From assembly GCF_022538055.1 (NCBI RefSeq), contig NZ_JAKZAM010000023.1, positions 18,957-82,956 on the forward strand: DNA of 64,000 nt. Reading direction: 5' to 3'. The notes beneath the pieces were generated by a model. That model searched no databases. It was not told the origin of the DNA and saw only the letters and a program-made list of their open reading frames with translations. The stretch is from Cognataquiflexum nitidum (GTDB lineage: Bacteria > Bacteroidota > Bacteroidia > Cytophagales > Cyclobacteriaceae). The position numbers and the translations under genes are program-made. This document shows, piece after piece, positions 43,447-52,170 of this stretch (position 1 is the stretch's first letter; every line of letters starts with the position of its first letter).

Positions 43447-44040
43447 ATGCTAGAAAAAATCAGTGAATGGGATCAAGCTCTTTTTTTGTGGCTAAACCAA
43501 TACCACTTGGATTTTATGGATCCGATCATGTACTTCTTTACCCAGACACTACCATGGGTTCCGCTTTATATTTTTTTGATTTTCCTTGTTTGGAAAGCTT
43601 ATGGCAAACAAGGTTGGTGGGTAATCTTAGGGGTCCTATTTGCCATTTTGCTTGCTGACCAAATCACCTCCGCGCTGATGAAGCCGTTTTTTGAAAGGTT
43701 AAGACCCTGTCACGATGTCCTGATCAATGGCATGATCCACAATTATGGCAAATGCGGAGGAATGTACGGATTTGCTTCCTCACATGCGGCTAACAGTTTT
43801 GCCATTGCTACAGCCATGTATCTTGGTCTTTCTTTCAAATTTCCTGCTGTCAGATGGCTTTTCCTTTGGGCAGTGTTTTTTTCATATACCAGAATATACC
43901 TCGGCGTGCATTATCCCGGGGACATATTGGTAGGTGCCATAGTCGGGATACTCAGCGGAATGGCAGGGTACCGTCTATTCAGTTACACCTATACTCTATT
44001 CAAAATGAAGGGGAGATTTGATAAAATCAAAACAGACTGA
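43447..44040 (+). CDS. PAP2-family membrane phosphatase
   Basis: A 197-residue inner-membrane protein with about five helices. The three PAP2 motifs are present: KPFFERLRPC (KxxxxxxRP), GFASSHAANSF (PSGH-like, here SSHA) and TRIYLGVHYPGDIL (SRxxxxxHxxxD-like, here TRIYLGVHYPGD). They build the phosphatase site for undecaprenyl pyrophosphate or phosphatidate. The first residue of motif two is serine rather than proline. It probably recycles lipid carrier or processes phospholipids. It converges on ribE with one base between the stop codons. Confidence 0.93.
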   Translation: MLEKISEWDQALFLWLNQYHLDFMDPIMYFFTQTLPWVPLYIFLIFLVWKAYGKQGWWVILGVLFAILLADQITSALMKPFFERLRPCHDVLINGMIHNYGKCGGMYGFASSHAANSFAIATAMYLGLSFKFPAVRWLFLWAVFFSYTRIYLGVHYPGDILVGAIVGILSGMAGYRLFSYTYTLFKMKGRFDKIKTD

Positions 44041-44041
44041 G

Positions 44042-44635
44042 TCAGTCTGCATAACCCCGGATAATCCTTTGAATGTATTTACCGATAATATCAAACTCCA
44101 GATTGACCTCATCCCCTACTGCCAATTCATGAAAATTGGTATGTTCGTAGGTATAGGGAATGATGGCAACCGTAAATGTTCCATTTTTTGAATTGAAACA
44201 GGTCAAGCTGGTACCATTGATGGTAATAGAGCCTTTTTCAACTGTCACATTTCCAGTATTAGGGTCATAAGAAAAATCAAAAAGCCAAGAACCATCCTGC
44301 TCGACGATCCTCTCCACTTTACCCACCTGATCCACATGTCCCTGTACAATATGACCGTCAAACCTTCCATTGGCAGGCATACAGCGCTCAAGGTTTACTT
44401 TTTTGCCTGTAGCCCAAGATTTAAGATTCGTCTTTTTCAAGGTCTCATCAATCGCAGTCACTGAATAGCAATCCCCCTCGACTGCAACAACCGTGAGACA
44501 GACACCATTGTGCGCGACAGACTGATCTACCTTGAGCTCAGAAGTGATCGCAGATGCTATATCAAATTGGACATTACTTCCATTTTTTGTGATACCGGTG
44601 ACTGTTCCCAAGGTCTCAATAATTCCTGTAAACAT
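44042..44635 (-). CDS. ribE: riboflavin synthase, alpha subunit
   Basis: A 197-residue enzyme that dismutates two 6,7-dimethyl-8-ribityllumazines into riboflavin. It is built of two lumazine-binding barrels: the first opens MFTGIIETLGTVTGI with VAHNGVCLTVV, the second has FDGHIVQGHVDQVG and GSITINGTSLT. The start is placed at 44635 because MFTGIIE is the canonical N-terminus; the frame reaches upstream to 44668. A short C-terminal helix follows (IGKYIQRIIRG). No FMN riboswitch is seen upstream. It is alone among non-riboflavin genes. Confidence 0.96.
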   Translation of the reverse strand: MFTGIIETLGTVTGITKNGSNVQFDIASAITSELKVDQSVAHNGVCLTVVAVEGDCYSVTAIDETLKKTNLKSWATGKKVNLERCMPANGRFDGHIVQGHVDQVGKVERIVEQDGSWLFDFSYDPNTGNVTVEKGSITINGTSLTCFNSKNGTFTVAIIPYTYEHTNFHELAVGDEVNLEFDIIGKYIQRIIRGYAD

Positions 44636-44759
44636 ATTTTTAAATCTAAGGGTCAATATTTCAGACAATAAGCGGCAAAGCTTTATTTTGGCTTCAAATT
44701 AAGCCAATTTATCCCTTAACTTAGCATCGTTTACAAAAGTTTCCCATTACCATACACCC

Positions 44760-45416
44760 ATGTTGAAATTAGAGGACAGCTACCGCCATAAAGGTCAGCG
44801 AAAAGAATTGGTAAAAATCATCCGGCAAAAAGGAATCAAAAACGAAGCTGTTTTGGATGCCATCAATACCCTTCCAAGGCATTTTTTCTTTGATTCAGCT
44901 TTAGACTCCCATGCTTATGAAGACAAAGCATTCCCCATCGGAGAAGGTCAGACGATTTCCCAACCTTACACAGTTGCTTTCCAGACAGCATTGCTGAATA
45001 TCAAACCAGGGGACAAAGTCCTTGAAATCGGGACAGGTTCAGGATATCAAGCTGCCATACTGCACCTGCTCGGAGCAGAAGTCCATACCATCGAATACCA
45101 AAAAAAACTCTTTGACAGGACCAAAAAATTTATGGCAAAGTTGGGAATAAACCTGCACTTTTATTTTGGAGATGGTTCCAAAGGAATACCTGAACATGCC
45201 CCTTATGACAAAATCCTCGTGACTGCAGGTGCACCGGTAGTTCCCAACTCCTTACTGAAGCAACTGAAAGTCGGTGGGATTTTGGTAATCCCGGTGGGAG
45301 ACCGGAAGACACAGAAAATGATGAAACTCACAAAAATCACAGATACAAAAATCGAACAGGAGGAATTTGACAACTTTGCCTTCGTTCCGCTTTTAGGAAT
45401 GGAAGGGTGGAAATAA
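44760..45416 (+). CDS. pcm: protein-L-isoaspartate O-methyltransferase
   Basis: A 218-residue SAM-dependent repair enzyme that methylates isoaspartyl residues in aged proteins. Motif I is VLEIGTGSGYQAAIL (about 82-96), the post-I region is EVHTIEYQKKLFD, and the loop PIGEGQTISQPYTVAFQ is a family signature that contacts the substrate. The length is typical. It is preceded by a T-rich region and divergent from ribE. Confidence 0.95.
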   Translation: MLKLEDSYRHKGQRKELVKIIRQKGIKNEAVLDAINTLPRHFFFDSALDSHAYEDKAFPIGEGQTISQPYTVAFQTALLNIKPGDKVLEIGTGSGYQAAILHLLGAEVHTIEYQKKLFDRTKKFMAKLGINLHFYFGDGSKGIPEHAPYDKILVTAGAPVVPNSLLKQLKVGGILVIPVGDRKTQKMMKLTKITDTKIEQEEFDNFAFVPLLGMEGWK

Positions 45417-45497
45417 CCAAATTTTATACTGAATTCTCAACCTGTATGTTTCCCTGAACGAAAAAGGTTTTGTATTTTTACAAAAAAATTAACTTTT

Positions 45498-46031
45498 ATG
45501 CCAAAACAGAAACCAGCAAAGCAATCTGAAGTAATCATGACGGAAATGGTATTACCCAACGATACCAACACCCTGCACAACCTCATGGGCGGCAAGCTGA
45601 TGCATTGGATGGATATTGTGGCGGCTATTGCTGCGCAAAAGCATTCCAACAGGATCGTAGTCACGGCTTCTGCAGACAGTATTTCTTTCAAGCATCCCAT
45701 CGCCTTGGGCAATGTGGTCACCCTCAAAGCAAAGGTTACCCGGGCCTTCAATTCTTCCATCGAAGTATTCATCGAAGTCTGGGCAGAAGATATTCCGGCA
45801 AATAAAAAAATACTTACACATAGGGCTTTTTTCACATTTGTGGCCGTCGACCAAAACGGCAGACCAATAGAAGTGCCTGAGGTCATTGCTGAAACACCGG
45901 AAGAAATCGAATTATACGAAGGAGCTCTGAGAAGAAGACAGCTGAGACTTGTCCTGGCAAAAAGAATGGATCCAAAAGATGCAGTAGAACTCAAATCAAT
46001 TTTCGGGTTTGAAGAAAACAAAGGCAACTAG
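45498..46031 (+). CDS. acyl-CoA thioesterase, hotdog fold
   Basis: A 177-residue YciA-like hotdog thioesterase. It has the fold marks MTEMVLPNDTNTLHNLMGGK near the start, LMHWMDIVAAIAAQKHSNRI with a conserved aspartate, DSISFKHPIALGNVVTLKAK, and THRAFFTFVAVDQNGRPIEV. It would hydrolyse acyl-CoA esters of mid-length, in the cytosol. The C-terminal helical part (ETPEEIELYEGALRRRQLRL) is longer than in YciA and resembles the BFIT/ACOT group. It is a single gene. Confidence 0.93.
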   Translation: MPKQKPAKQSEVIMTEMVLPNDTNTLHNLMGGKLMHWMDIVAAIAAQKHSNRIVVTASADSISFKHPIALGNVVTLKAKVTRAFNSSIEVFIEVWAEDIPANKKILTHRAFFTFVAVDQNGRPIEVPEVIAETPEEIELYEGALRRRQLRLVLAKRMDPKDAVELKSIFGFEENKGN

Positions 46032-46275
46032 AGGGAATTCCTGCTTTGGGGGGTACATCAGGAAATTGCAATTCTTCCATAAATCAGACTTTAAAAAAGC
46101 CTTATGGCCTAGTTTGGCTTTTCAATGAACTTAATACTTTGAAAAGAATACAAAAGCAAGGCGCAAAAACAGAATACTCACCTCCTACCCTCAATCCCCT
46201 GAAATTTTATTCTTTCCCTTCCCTATCTATCAAATTCCGTTTTGCAATCCCCCGTTTTTTAATCAATTTAGGAAC

Positions 46276-46827
46276 ATGGAAAATATGAGTATCCACGAAT
46301 TTGGGCTGATTTTAGACAAGGAAATTTACCTTCTCCCCGAGGAGGCAGAACAATTATTGACAAAAAGACCCCAACCTGTTTTGGAAGAAAAACCCCATTC
46401 CCATCAGGAGGAATTTGAGATGGAAGGCTTGGAAGAAATCCAGACATTGGCATTCGAAGGAGGATTTGAAAAGGGGATTTTGGTCATTTATGAAGGGAAA
46501 TCTTTGGAAAACAGCCTGTCAGATTATTTGTTTAAGATCTTAGGTGCAGTATCCTGTTCGCTAAAAGATATCGCTTTAGCCAATTCAGAAGATACCGAAA
46601 AAACAACAATGGCATCCATCACCGCGTTGAACCCCAACAAAATCATTGTATTTGGCAAGGTGAGGCATGAAATCATGATGTCTGTCAAAAAAACATACGA
46701 GGTCCATCAGGAAGACGAAATCGAATACCTTTTTGCGGATGACTTAAAGCAGATTTCTGAAAGCTTAGACCTTCGCAAAGCGCTTTGGAAAGAACTGCAG
46801 GTCCTGTTCAACATTACAAAAAAATAG
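46276..46827 (+). CDS. hypothetical protein upstream of DUF3817 gene
   Basis: A 183-residue cytosolic protein (or 180 from an ATG four codons later). The N-terminal third is acidic and disordered; the rest (about 62-180) has a mixed alpha/beta pattern: GGFEKGILVIYEGKSLENSL, SCSLKDIALANSED, SITALNPNKIIVFGKVRHEI. The last pair of motifs, a strand followed by a short IVFG strand, is similar in layout to DNA polymerase III psi-subunit or uracil-glycosylase-like folds. I do not assign a function. It is 2 bp before the DUF3817 gene, so it is in one transcript with it. Confidence 0.6.
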   Translation: MENMSIHEFGLILDKEIYLLPEEAEQLLTKRPQPVLEEKPHSHQEEFEMEGLEEIQTLAFEGGFEKGILVIYEGKSLENSLSDYLFKILGAVSCSLKDIALANSEDTEKTTMASITALNPNKIIVFGKVRHEIMMSVKKTYEVHQEDEIEYLFADDLKQISESLDLRKALWKELQVLFNITKK

Positions 46828-46829
46828 AA

Positions 46830-47153
46830 ATGAAAACTATAGAAGAAAAAACCAAGTGGTTGAAGCGGTTTCGGTTGATCAGCATCCTGGAAGGCTTATC
46901 ATTTTTGATCTTGCTGTTTATCGCCATGCCTCTGAAATATATGATGGACATGCCCTTGGCCGTCACTTATGTGGGCTGGGCACACGGCTTGCTTTTCGTG
47001 GTATACATCTATGCGGTATTTCCCACCGCACACAAATTGGAATGGAAATTCGGAAAAACATTCTTCGCTCTAGCCGTCTCTATCCTCCCTTTTGGGCCGT
47101 TTATCTTTGACAAAAACCTGACCAAAGAAGAAAAAGAAATGGCCAAATCCTGA
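46830..47153 (+). CDS. DUF3817 integral membrane protein
   Basis: A 107-residue inner-membrane protein. The start at 46830 gives MKTIEEKTKWLKRFRLISIL; an ATG 45 bp upstream lies within the preceding gene. It has three helices: about 14-33 (EGLSFLILLFIAMPLK), 44-66 (VTYVGWAHGLLFVVYIYAVF) and 75-93 (FFALAVSILPFGPFIFD). The EGLSFLIL and GWAHGLLF segments are DUF3817 marks. No function is known. It forms a close group with the two flanking genes (2 bp and 11 bp gaps). Confidence 0.85.
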   Translation: MKTIEEKTKWLKRFRLISILEGLSFLILLFIAMPLKYMMDMPLAVTYVGWAHGLLFVVYIYAVFPTAHKLEWKFGKTFFALAVSILPFGPFIFDKNLTKEEKEMAKS

Positions 47154-47164
47154 CCACCCGCATT

Positions 47165-48187
47165 ATGGCCCTGATCAGCAAAAAGAAAATCATCTACCCA
47201 ATAAGCCCAAAATTGAGAGTGTTTCTCAATAGACATGGGCGTGAAGTAGATTTTCCTATCCAATACAATGACCTTTTGAGATACAGTACTTCTATTGCAC
47301 TGTACGATTCAAAAGGCAATGATACCTTGTGGGAGACTGTGTTTTTCGCTGAGTCGGACCGGGAAGAAATCCATTATAACGTCAAAAAAATCTATTCTAT
47401 ACTCAAAGCACAAGGTGACATGACGGTCATGGAACACCTCTATGTAGATAGGATAGATCTCTGCGTATATGGCAACACCAAGCCGTTTAGGGTAAGGATA
47501 GTAAACAGAATCAATGATAACTTCGATTACTTCTATGTGAAGATGGCCGATGCATCGAGGATTTATGGTCTTGAACTAGAGCATCTCTTGTCTCCTAACC
47601 GCATCAATTACCTTGTACACCAAAACACACTTATTGAAGAACACATTGCCGGCATCCCGGGGGAACAGTTTATGCGGCTTTATATCAACGACGGGTTACA
47701 AAATCCGATCCGCCTTGCCAAAGAATTTGTCAAATTCAATGAAAGGTGCTTTGTCAGACTACTTGGAGACATGCATTCTTCAAATTTTGTAGTGGACATC
47801 ACCCCGGATTTCGAGGAAACGCACTACAGAATCCGGGCGATAGATTTTGACCAACAGTCCTACGAAGGAAAAAAATCAATCTACCTACCCCAATATTTCA
47901 AGCAAAACAATACGCTGATCCAAATGGGCTTCAAACACATCACTCCTGAGTCGATGGCCCAATACCAAAGGGAAGAACGGTCACTGATAGCCAATCGGCT
48001 TAAAAGCTCGCAGCTAGAAATTGATGACCTTTTGGACACCATGGAGTCTGATACAGTTTCTACTCCTGAAAATACCGAAAACCTGAAACAGGAACTTGCA
48101 AAACACTATAAAAACAACAAATTCCTTGCCTGTAAAAACATGGGAAATATCCTTCGTCTCAGCTTGGAACAGGTAAGTAAAAAATGA
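47165..48187 (+). CDS. APH-like protein-kinase-fold protein of unknown function
   Basis: A 340-residue protein that seems to adopt the kinase-like fold of aminoglycoside phosphotransferases. Residues 201-207 read GDMHSSN, matching the catalytic HGDxxxxN motif except that the first histidine is replaced (LLGDMHSSN), and AIDFD at 225-229 matches the metal-binding IDFD. The N-lobe shows strands and TLIEEHIAGIPGEQF near 155-169, close to the hinge pattern of this group. The catalytic lysine is unclear. The C-terminal 70 residues are helical. It is 11 bp after the DUF3817 gene. Substrate and activity are unknown. Confidence 0.65.
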   Translation: MALISKKKIIYPISPKLRVFLNRHGREVDFPIQYNDLLRYSTSIALYDSKGNDTLWETVFFAESDREEIHYNVKKIYSILKAQGDMTVMEHLYVDRIDLCVYGNTKPFRVRIVNRINDNFDYFYVKMADASRIYGLELEHLLSPNRINYLVHQNTLIEEHIAGIPGEQFMRLYINDGLQNPIRLAKEFVKFNERCFVRLLGDMHSSNFVVDITPDFEETHYRIRAIDFDQQSYEGKKSIYLPQYFKQNNTLIQMGFKHITPESMAQYQREERSLIANRLKSSQLEIDDLLDTMESDTVSTPENTENLKQELAKHYKNNKFLACKNMGNILRLSLEQVSKK

Positions 48188-48291
48188 CCGGAGCTCTCCT
48201 ACTCCTAACATTTCGGACTTGGTAATCTGTACTTAATACTTGGCAGTTTTCACCTTTTTCCTCTAACCTACCACATCTTTACCATCTACGC

Positions 48292-50745
48292 TCAATAAAA
48301 CCTCACCGCACATTCAGGATTCAGTTTTTTGAATGAGTCCACTACCCTTTGGTTAAGCCTTGTATTGAAACAGATAAGTTCTTTGAGATTAAGACCCTGA
48401 ACAGGCTTTAACGACCTGACATTGGTACCTCCTATATCTAATTTTTCGAGACCGACAAGTGTCTCCAATCCTCGAAGAATGGTGATATTGGTTCCGGTAA
48501 GGATCATGGTTTTAAGTTCATTGAGTTGACCTAGCGGCCTCAAGTCCTCAATGGCCGTGTAGGATAAATCCAGTGCTTTCAGGTTAATCAAAGCCGGAAT
48601 AACTGTAAGATCAGAAACAGGGGCATGGGAAATTTTGAGGTCTACCAATAATCTTAATTCGCTCAAACCTGAAATGTCGGTCATCGGTATATGGGAAATC
48701 GACAGCGACCTCAGATTGACGAATACCGCCAAGGCCTGCAAATTTGAAATATCAGCATTCTCCACCTTCAAATCCGGCTTTGCTGTCCATGAATGTAAGG
48801 TTTCGGGATCGGGATCTCTATCTCCCTCCCCATACGCTTTTTTGAAAGCGCTCTTCCAAGATTCATCCACAGAATCCCACCACTGTTCGAGAAGGGCTGA
48901 CCTGTAAATGATATTTACTTTTGGATTGGAAGATAGAAAATCAGGGATTTCTGAGGAATCTATTTCTGAATTGTCAAGGTTCAGGTAGGTCAGTTTCGGC
49001 AAATTCTTCAATATACTAAATCCCGTCACAGGACTATCCCTAAAGTCGATGCTTTCTAGATTTACCATCCCTGCCAATGGTTGCAGGTCTTTGACCTTTG
49101 TGTTTTGTCCTGAAATAAATTCCAAAGTCTTGGTCTCCGACAAAGGAAGCAGGTCGCTGATTTCATTGTCATCAAATGCAAGGTAGTTGATGTTCTTAAA
49201 CTTCAAGACGGGGTTAAGGGTATTGATCCCTGTACCAGATACATCTAAGGAATCTATTCCCAAAGTGGCGGTCAGGTCCTCAATAGTCGGGGAAGGTATT
49301 CCCAGCCGTGAATTGACCGCAACCAATGCCAGTTTCCATTCTTGTGACAATCCTGACCACCAAGACTGTAATGTTTCTACATGGTGGATCAAAAGCACAT
49401 TCCTATTGAGTCGGGCAAATCCCTCTGCACTTGCTTCTGAAACTTGGGTAAGGTCAGCATAAAGCATTCTCAAATTAGGCTTGTTATTCAAGGGAACAAT
49501 ATTCGATACTGCAGTTCGGTTGATATTAAGGTTCTTCAAGGAGGAAAGAGCAGCCAAAGGTGTCAAATCCACAATGTTGGTTTCACTCAAATTCACTTCG
49601 GTAAGGCTGGACAATCCAGCCAAAAGATCAATATTGGACAAATTGTTACCACTTAGGTCAAGGTAAATCAAACCTTGAAGTTCCTGTATATCTTCTATAC
49701 TCGTAAAACTGCTGTGATTCAAATCCAGCTTTGTAAGCGCCTGCATAGAATTTAAAACACTGTAAGACATTATTTGAGTGTTGACCGCTCTTAAAGTTTT
49801 TAGACTCTTAAGATTTCCAAGTTCGCTGATATCCTCGATTGCGGTATTGGAGACATCTAGGTATTCAAGCTTATCTGAATATTTGATAAACTGAATGTCC
49901 TTTGTCGGGGTATTGGAAATATTGAGATGGCTCAGAAAAGTAACATTGCTGATGGGATTCAATTCCTCCACTTTGGTATTACTGATATCAATATACTTGA
50001 GGTCTCTCAAAGCCTCAAGAGGTGTAAGTTCAATCAGGTATTCATTTCCGGAAAAATCAATGGAATCAATTGCGCTGATTTTATATAGGTGATCTACTGT
50101 GATGGAATCTTCCTCTGTGATTCCAATTTTTTCTCTAAAGAAAGATTCCCAAGTGTAAGACAAAGTAGCCCACCACTCCTTAAGTTCTTCATCCCTACAC
50201 AGCTTGGTGGTATACACACTGGCAATTTTCAGCTCATTGGATTTTTTATCTACATTGACTTCAATGAACCTAGGTTTGGTATTTGTAATTTTTTCTTTGT
50301 TAAGACCTGTGGCAGTCAAGGTCCTGTCCATAGAAACCAAAAAGGACAATTCTCCATTCTCTCTAAGAAAGGGTTTGGTTTCCCTGACTTTAAACTTGAA
50401 GCTAGCTTCTTTGAAAAAAAATTCAATGTCCTTTAAGTAGGCCGTTACATCTTTATTGGTAATTACTTTTCTGTCAAGAAGAAGGTCATCTTCAACCTGC
50501 ACTTTGCCATCCCTAAAAATCTTTTTATAGCTTTCCCTGATAATGACATCCTTGTCCCTTGCAGGAGTATCTTTACTCCCGAGGGTGTTGAGGAAAAACT
50601 CCAAAAACTGAACCTGATCTTCTACTTTTTGAGTAAGGTCTTTCAAATCAGCTTTGGAATATCCTCCCAAATCTTGGGAAAAACCAAATGGGCTGATTCC
50701 CAAAAGAAGAAGGAAAAAAAGGAAAAATCGCTTATTTCTGATCAT
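48292..50745 (-). CDS. secreted leucine-rich-repeat protein with three WW-capped modules
   Basis: An 817-residue exported protein with signal peptide MIRNKRFFLFFLLLLGISPF ending in SQ. An N-terminal domain (about 30-185) resembles the 192-residue protein two genes upstream. Three modules follow, each opened by a tryptophan pair in L(K/Q/E)xWW...L/V...W (W191-192, W462-463, W622-623) and then by leucine-rich repeats of about 22 residues with the form LxxLxxLDLSxTxIxDLSPL. The repeats number about seven, four and six by eye. Such repeats form a binding surface. It is the last gene of a four-gene operon and overlaps the preceding gene by 14 bp. Confidence 0.85.
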   Translation of the reverse strand: MIRNKRFFLFFLLLLGISPFGFSQDLGGYSKADLKDLTQKVEDQVQFLEFFLNTLGSKDTPARDKDVIIRESYKKIFRDGKVQVEDDLLLDRKVITNKDVTAYLKDIEFFFKEASFKFKVRETKPFLRENGELSFLVSMDRTLTATGLNKEKITNTKPRFIEVNVDKKSNELKIASVYTTKLCRDEELKEWWATLSYTWESFFREKIGITEEDSITVDHLYKISAIDSIDFSGNEYLIELTPLEALRDLKYIDISNTKVEELNPISNVTFLSHLNISNTPTKDIQFIKYSDKLEYLDVSNTAIEDISELGNLKSLKTLRAVNTQIMSYSVLNSMQALTKLDLNHSSFTSIEDIQELQGLIYLDLSGNNLSNIDLLAGLSSLTEVNLSETNIVDLTPLAALSSLKNLNINRTAVSNIVPLNNKPNLRMLYADLTQVSEASAEGFARLNRNVLLIHHVETLQSWWSGLSQEWKLALVAVNSRLGIPSPTIEDLTATLGIDSLDVSGTGINTLNPVLKFKNINYLAFDDNEISDLLPLSETKTLEFISGQNTKVKDLQPLAGMVNLESIDFRDSPVTGFSILKNLPKLTYLNLDNSEIDSSEIPDFLSSNPKVNIIYRSALLEQWWDSVDESWKSAFKKAYGEGDRDPDPETLHSWTAKPDLKVENADISNLQALAVFVNLRSLSISHIPMTDISGLSELRLLVDLKISHAPVSDLTVIPALINLKALDLSYTAIEDLRPLGQLNELKTMILTGTNITILRGLETLVGLEKLDIGGTNVRSLKPVQGLNLKELICFNTRLNQRVVDSFKKLNPECAVRFY

Positions 50746-51571
50746 AAATGAAGTCTAATATTGATTCTTTGTCTCCCGGATTTAATTTTACCAAATCTCC
50801 GATCAGCCATCCTGTGTTGAAACCCGGCCTATTGAACTGATTCAATTCAAAATACCAATTGTTGATTTGGAAGAAATGAAACTTAACTTCTGATATTGTT
50901 TCAAATTTGATGCTACCTTTTTTCAATTCGTATAAAAATAAGGTGAGGTAATCAGGAACATACTCCTTGGAGGTGTAGGATTCAGGTGCCTTGGAATTTT
51001 CAAAAGCTTTGCGGAGATTCATAAAACCAAGCTCATGGCTCAAAGGGTGGATAAAACTTTTATCTGTCCCGCTTGGCTTATTGAAAATATCTTTGAAAGG
51101 TTGGAAGACAACTTTGTCGATCACCCACTCATATCCCAAACCCTCAGGCTGAATTTTTAAGAATAGGGTGACATTTTCGCTTCTGCCTTTGTATTGGAAT
51201 ACGGATACAACTTCCGCAAACCATTCTCCCCCATGGAAATTCAAAAATTGGGGTTGGGATTCAGAAAGGACATCCCTCATAAACTCGGTCTTCATTTGAC
51301 CTGAAATCCCTGATGTTTCATTGTCAAAAAGGATACTGACAAATTTACCCCTTAATTCCCTGTCTCTAAACAAGGCATCGCCTGAATAAAATCTTTTGCT
51401 GCCATCTTGGCTTTCTTCAGCATTGAACCTTCTAAAAAATTGATTGACCTGCTTGGTCGAAGCGGCAAACCTGCCATCATCCTTGGGGGAACCGGGGCTG
51501 AACAAACCCTGCCCCGGTGCCATTCCAAAGGATGTAATCAATAATGTAAATGCGATAATTATTTTTCTCAT
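50732..51571 (-). CDS. secreted protein of LRR operon, NTF2-like
   Basis: A 279-residue exported protein with a signal peptide (MRKIIIAFTLLITSFGMAPG) and a proline/glycine-rich start. The region of about 40-160 is mixed alpha/beta, with QVNQFFRRFNAEES, PQFLNFHGGEWFAEVVSVFQ and NVTLFLKIQPEGLGYEWVID, and may be a distant member of the domain shared by its neighbours; this match is the weakest of the set. The C-terminal half has LSHELGFMNLRKAFEN and LTLFLYELKKGSIKFETISE. Its start overlaps the stop of the preceding gene (ATGA at 51571) and its end overlaps the LRR gene by 14 bp, so translation is coupled. Confidence 0.75.
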   Translation of the reverse strand: MRKIIIAFTLLITSFGMAPGQGLFSPGSPKDDGRFAASTKQVNQFFRRFNAEESQDGSKRFYSGDALFRDRELRGKFVSILFDNETSGISGQMKTEFMRDVLSESQPQFLNFHGGEWFAEVVSVFQYKGRSENVTLFLKIQPEGLGYEWVIDKVVFQPFKDIFNKPSGTDKSFIHPLSHELGFMNLRKAFENSKAPESYTSKEYVPDYLTLFLYELKKGSIKFETISEVKFHFFQINNWYFELNQFNRPGFNTGWLIGDLVKLNPGDKESILDFIYDQK

Positions 51572-52146
51572 GCAGCGGTTTCAGTCACACGGATATCTCC
51601 AAGCATCACGTCCCAGAATTCGATTGTTCTACCTGCAATCTGAGTCTGTTTTTTCTCCACATAGATCGTGATATCTTTTTTGGTCGTGTCTCTGTAGTTC
51701 AAACCTGTCTCGATAGAAGTACCTTCAAATCTTTGATAAACGGTAATGACTCCGACATAACGGCCATCAGGCTGTCTTTCAAGATCACTGATATAATGGA
51801 TATCATACCAAGTGATGTTTACTCTGTCATAGTTCAATGCCATCAATCTTTCGAAGTAGTTTCTTACTTTGTAGTAAGCAATCTCCTTACGGTTCAAAGA
51901 AGATACGCCCATTTCGGCATCCGGAGCAAATAATTCCTCAGCCCTATCCATAACGCGGTTAGCTTCTGAGAATTGTGTTTCTTTACTTCCGATGATGCTG
52001 ATGTACTTGCTAAGGTCTTTTACTTTTTCCAAAGCAAGAGAGTCAATTGCCTGCTTTCTTGCAGGACTGATGTTGTCAGTTTGTGCCAACGTAATGGTCG
52101 CTGAAGCAAAAAAGAGCAACAGGAAAAGAGGAATATATTTTTTCAT
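51568..52146 (-). CDS. secreted 192-residue protein of LRR operon
   Basis: An exported protein with signal peptide MKKYIPLFLLLFFASATITL ending AQ. The mature domain reads YISIIGSKETQFSEANRVMD, AEELFAPDAEMGVSSLNRKE, YYKVRNYFERLMALNYDRVN, ITWYDIHYISDLERQPDGRY, then VGVITVYQRFEG and DITIYVEKKQ, giving helices followed by a beta sheet as in NTF2-like folds. The GSKET...ANRVM pattern recurs in the LRR protein (GSKDT...DVIIR) and in the lipoprotein (GSSNVDAANRTI). Function unknown. It starts 24 bp after the lipoprotein gene and overlaps the next gene by an ATGA. Confidence 0.8.
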   Translation of the reverse strand: MKKYIPLFLLLFFASATITLAQTDNISPARKQAIDSLALEKVKDLSKYISIIGSKETQFSEANRVMDRAEELFAPDAEMGVSSLNRKEIAYYKVRNYFERLMALNYDRVNITWYDIHYISDLERQPDGRYVGVITVYQRFEGTSIETGLNYRDTTKKDITIYVEKKQTQIAGRTIEFWDVMLGDIRVTETAA

Positions 52147-52170
52147 TATCTCGTGATTTTTCGGTGGATA

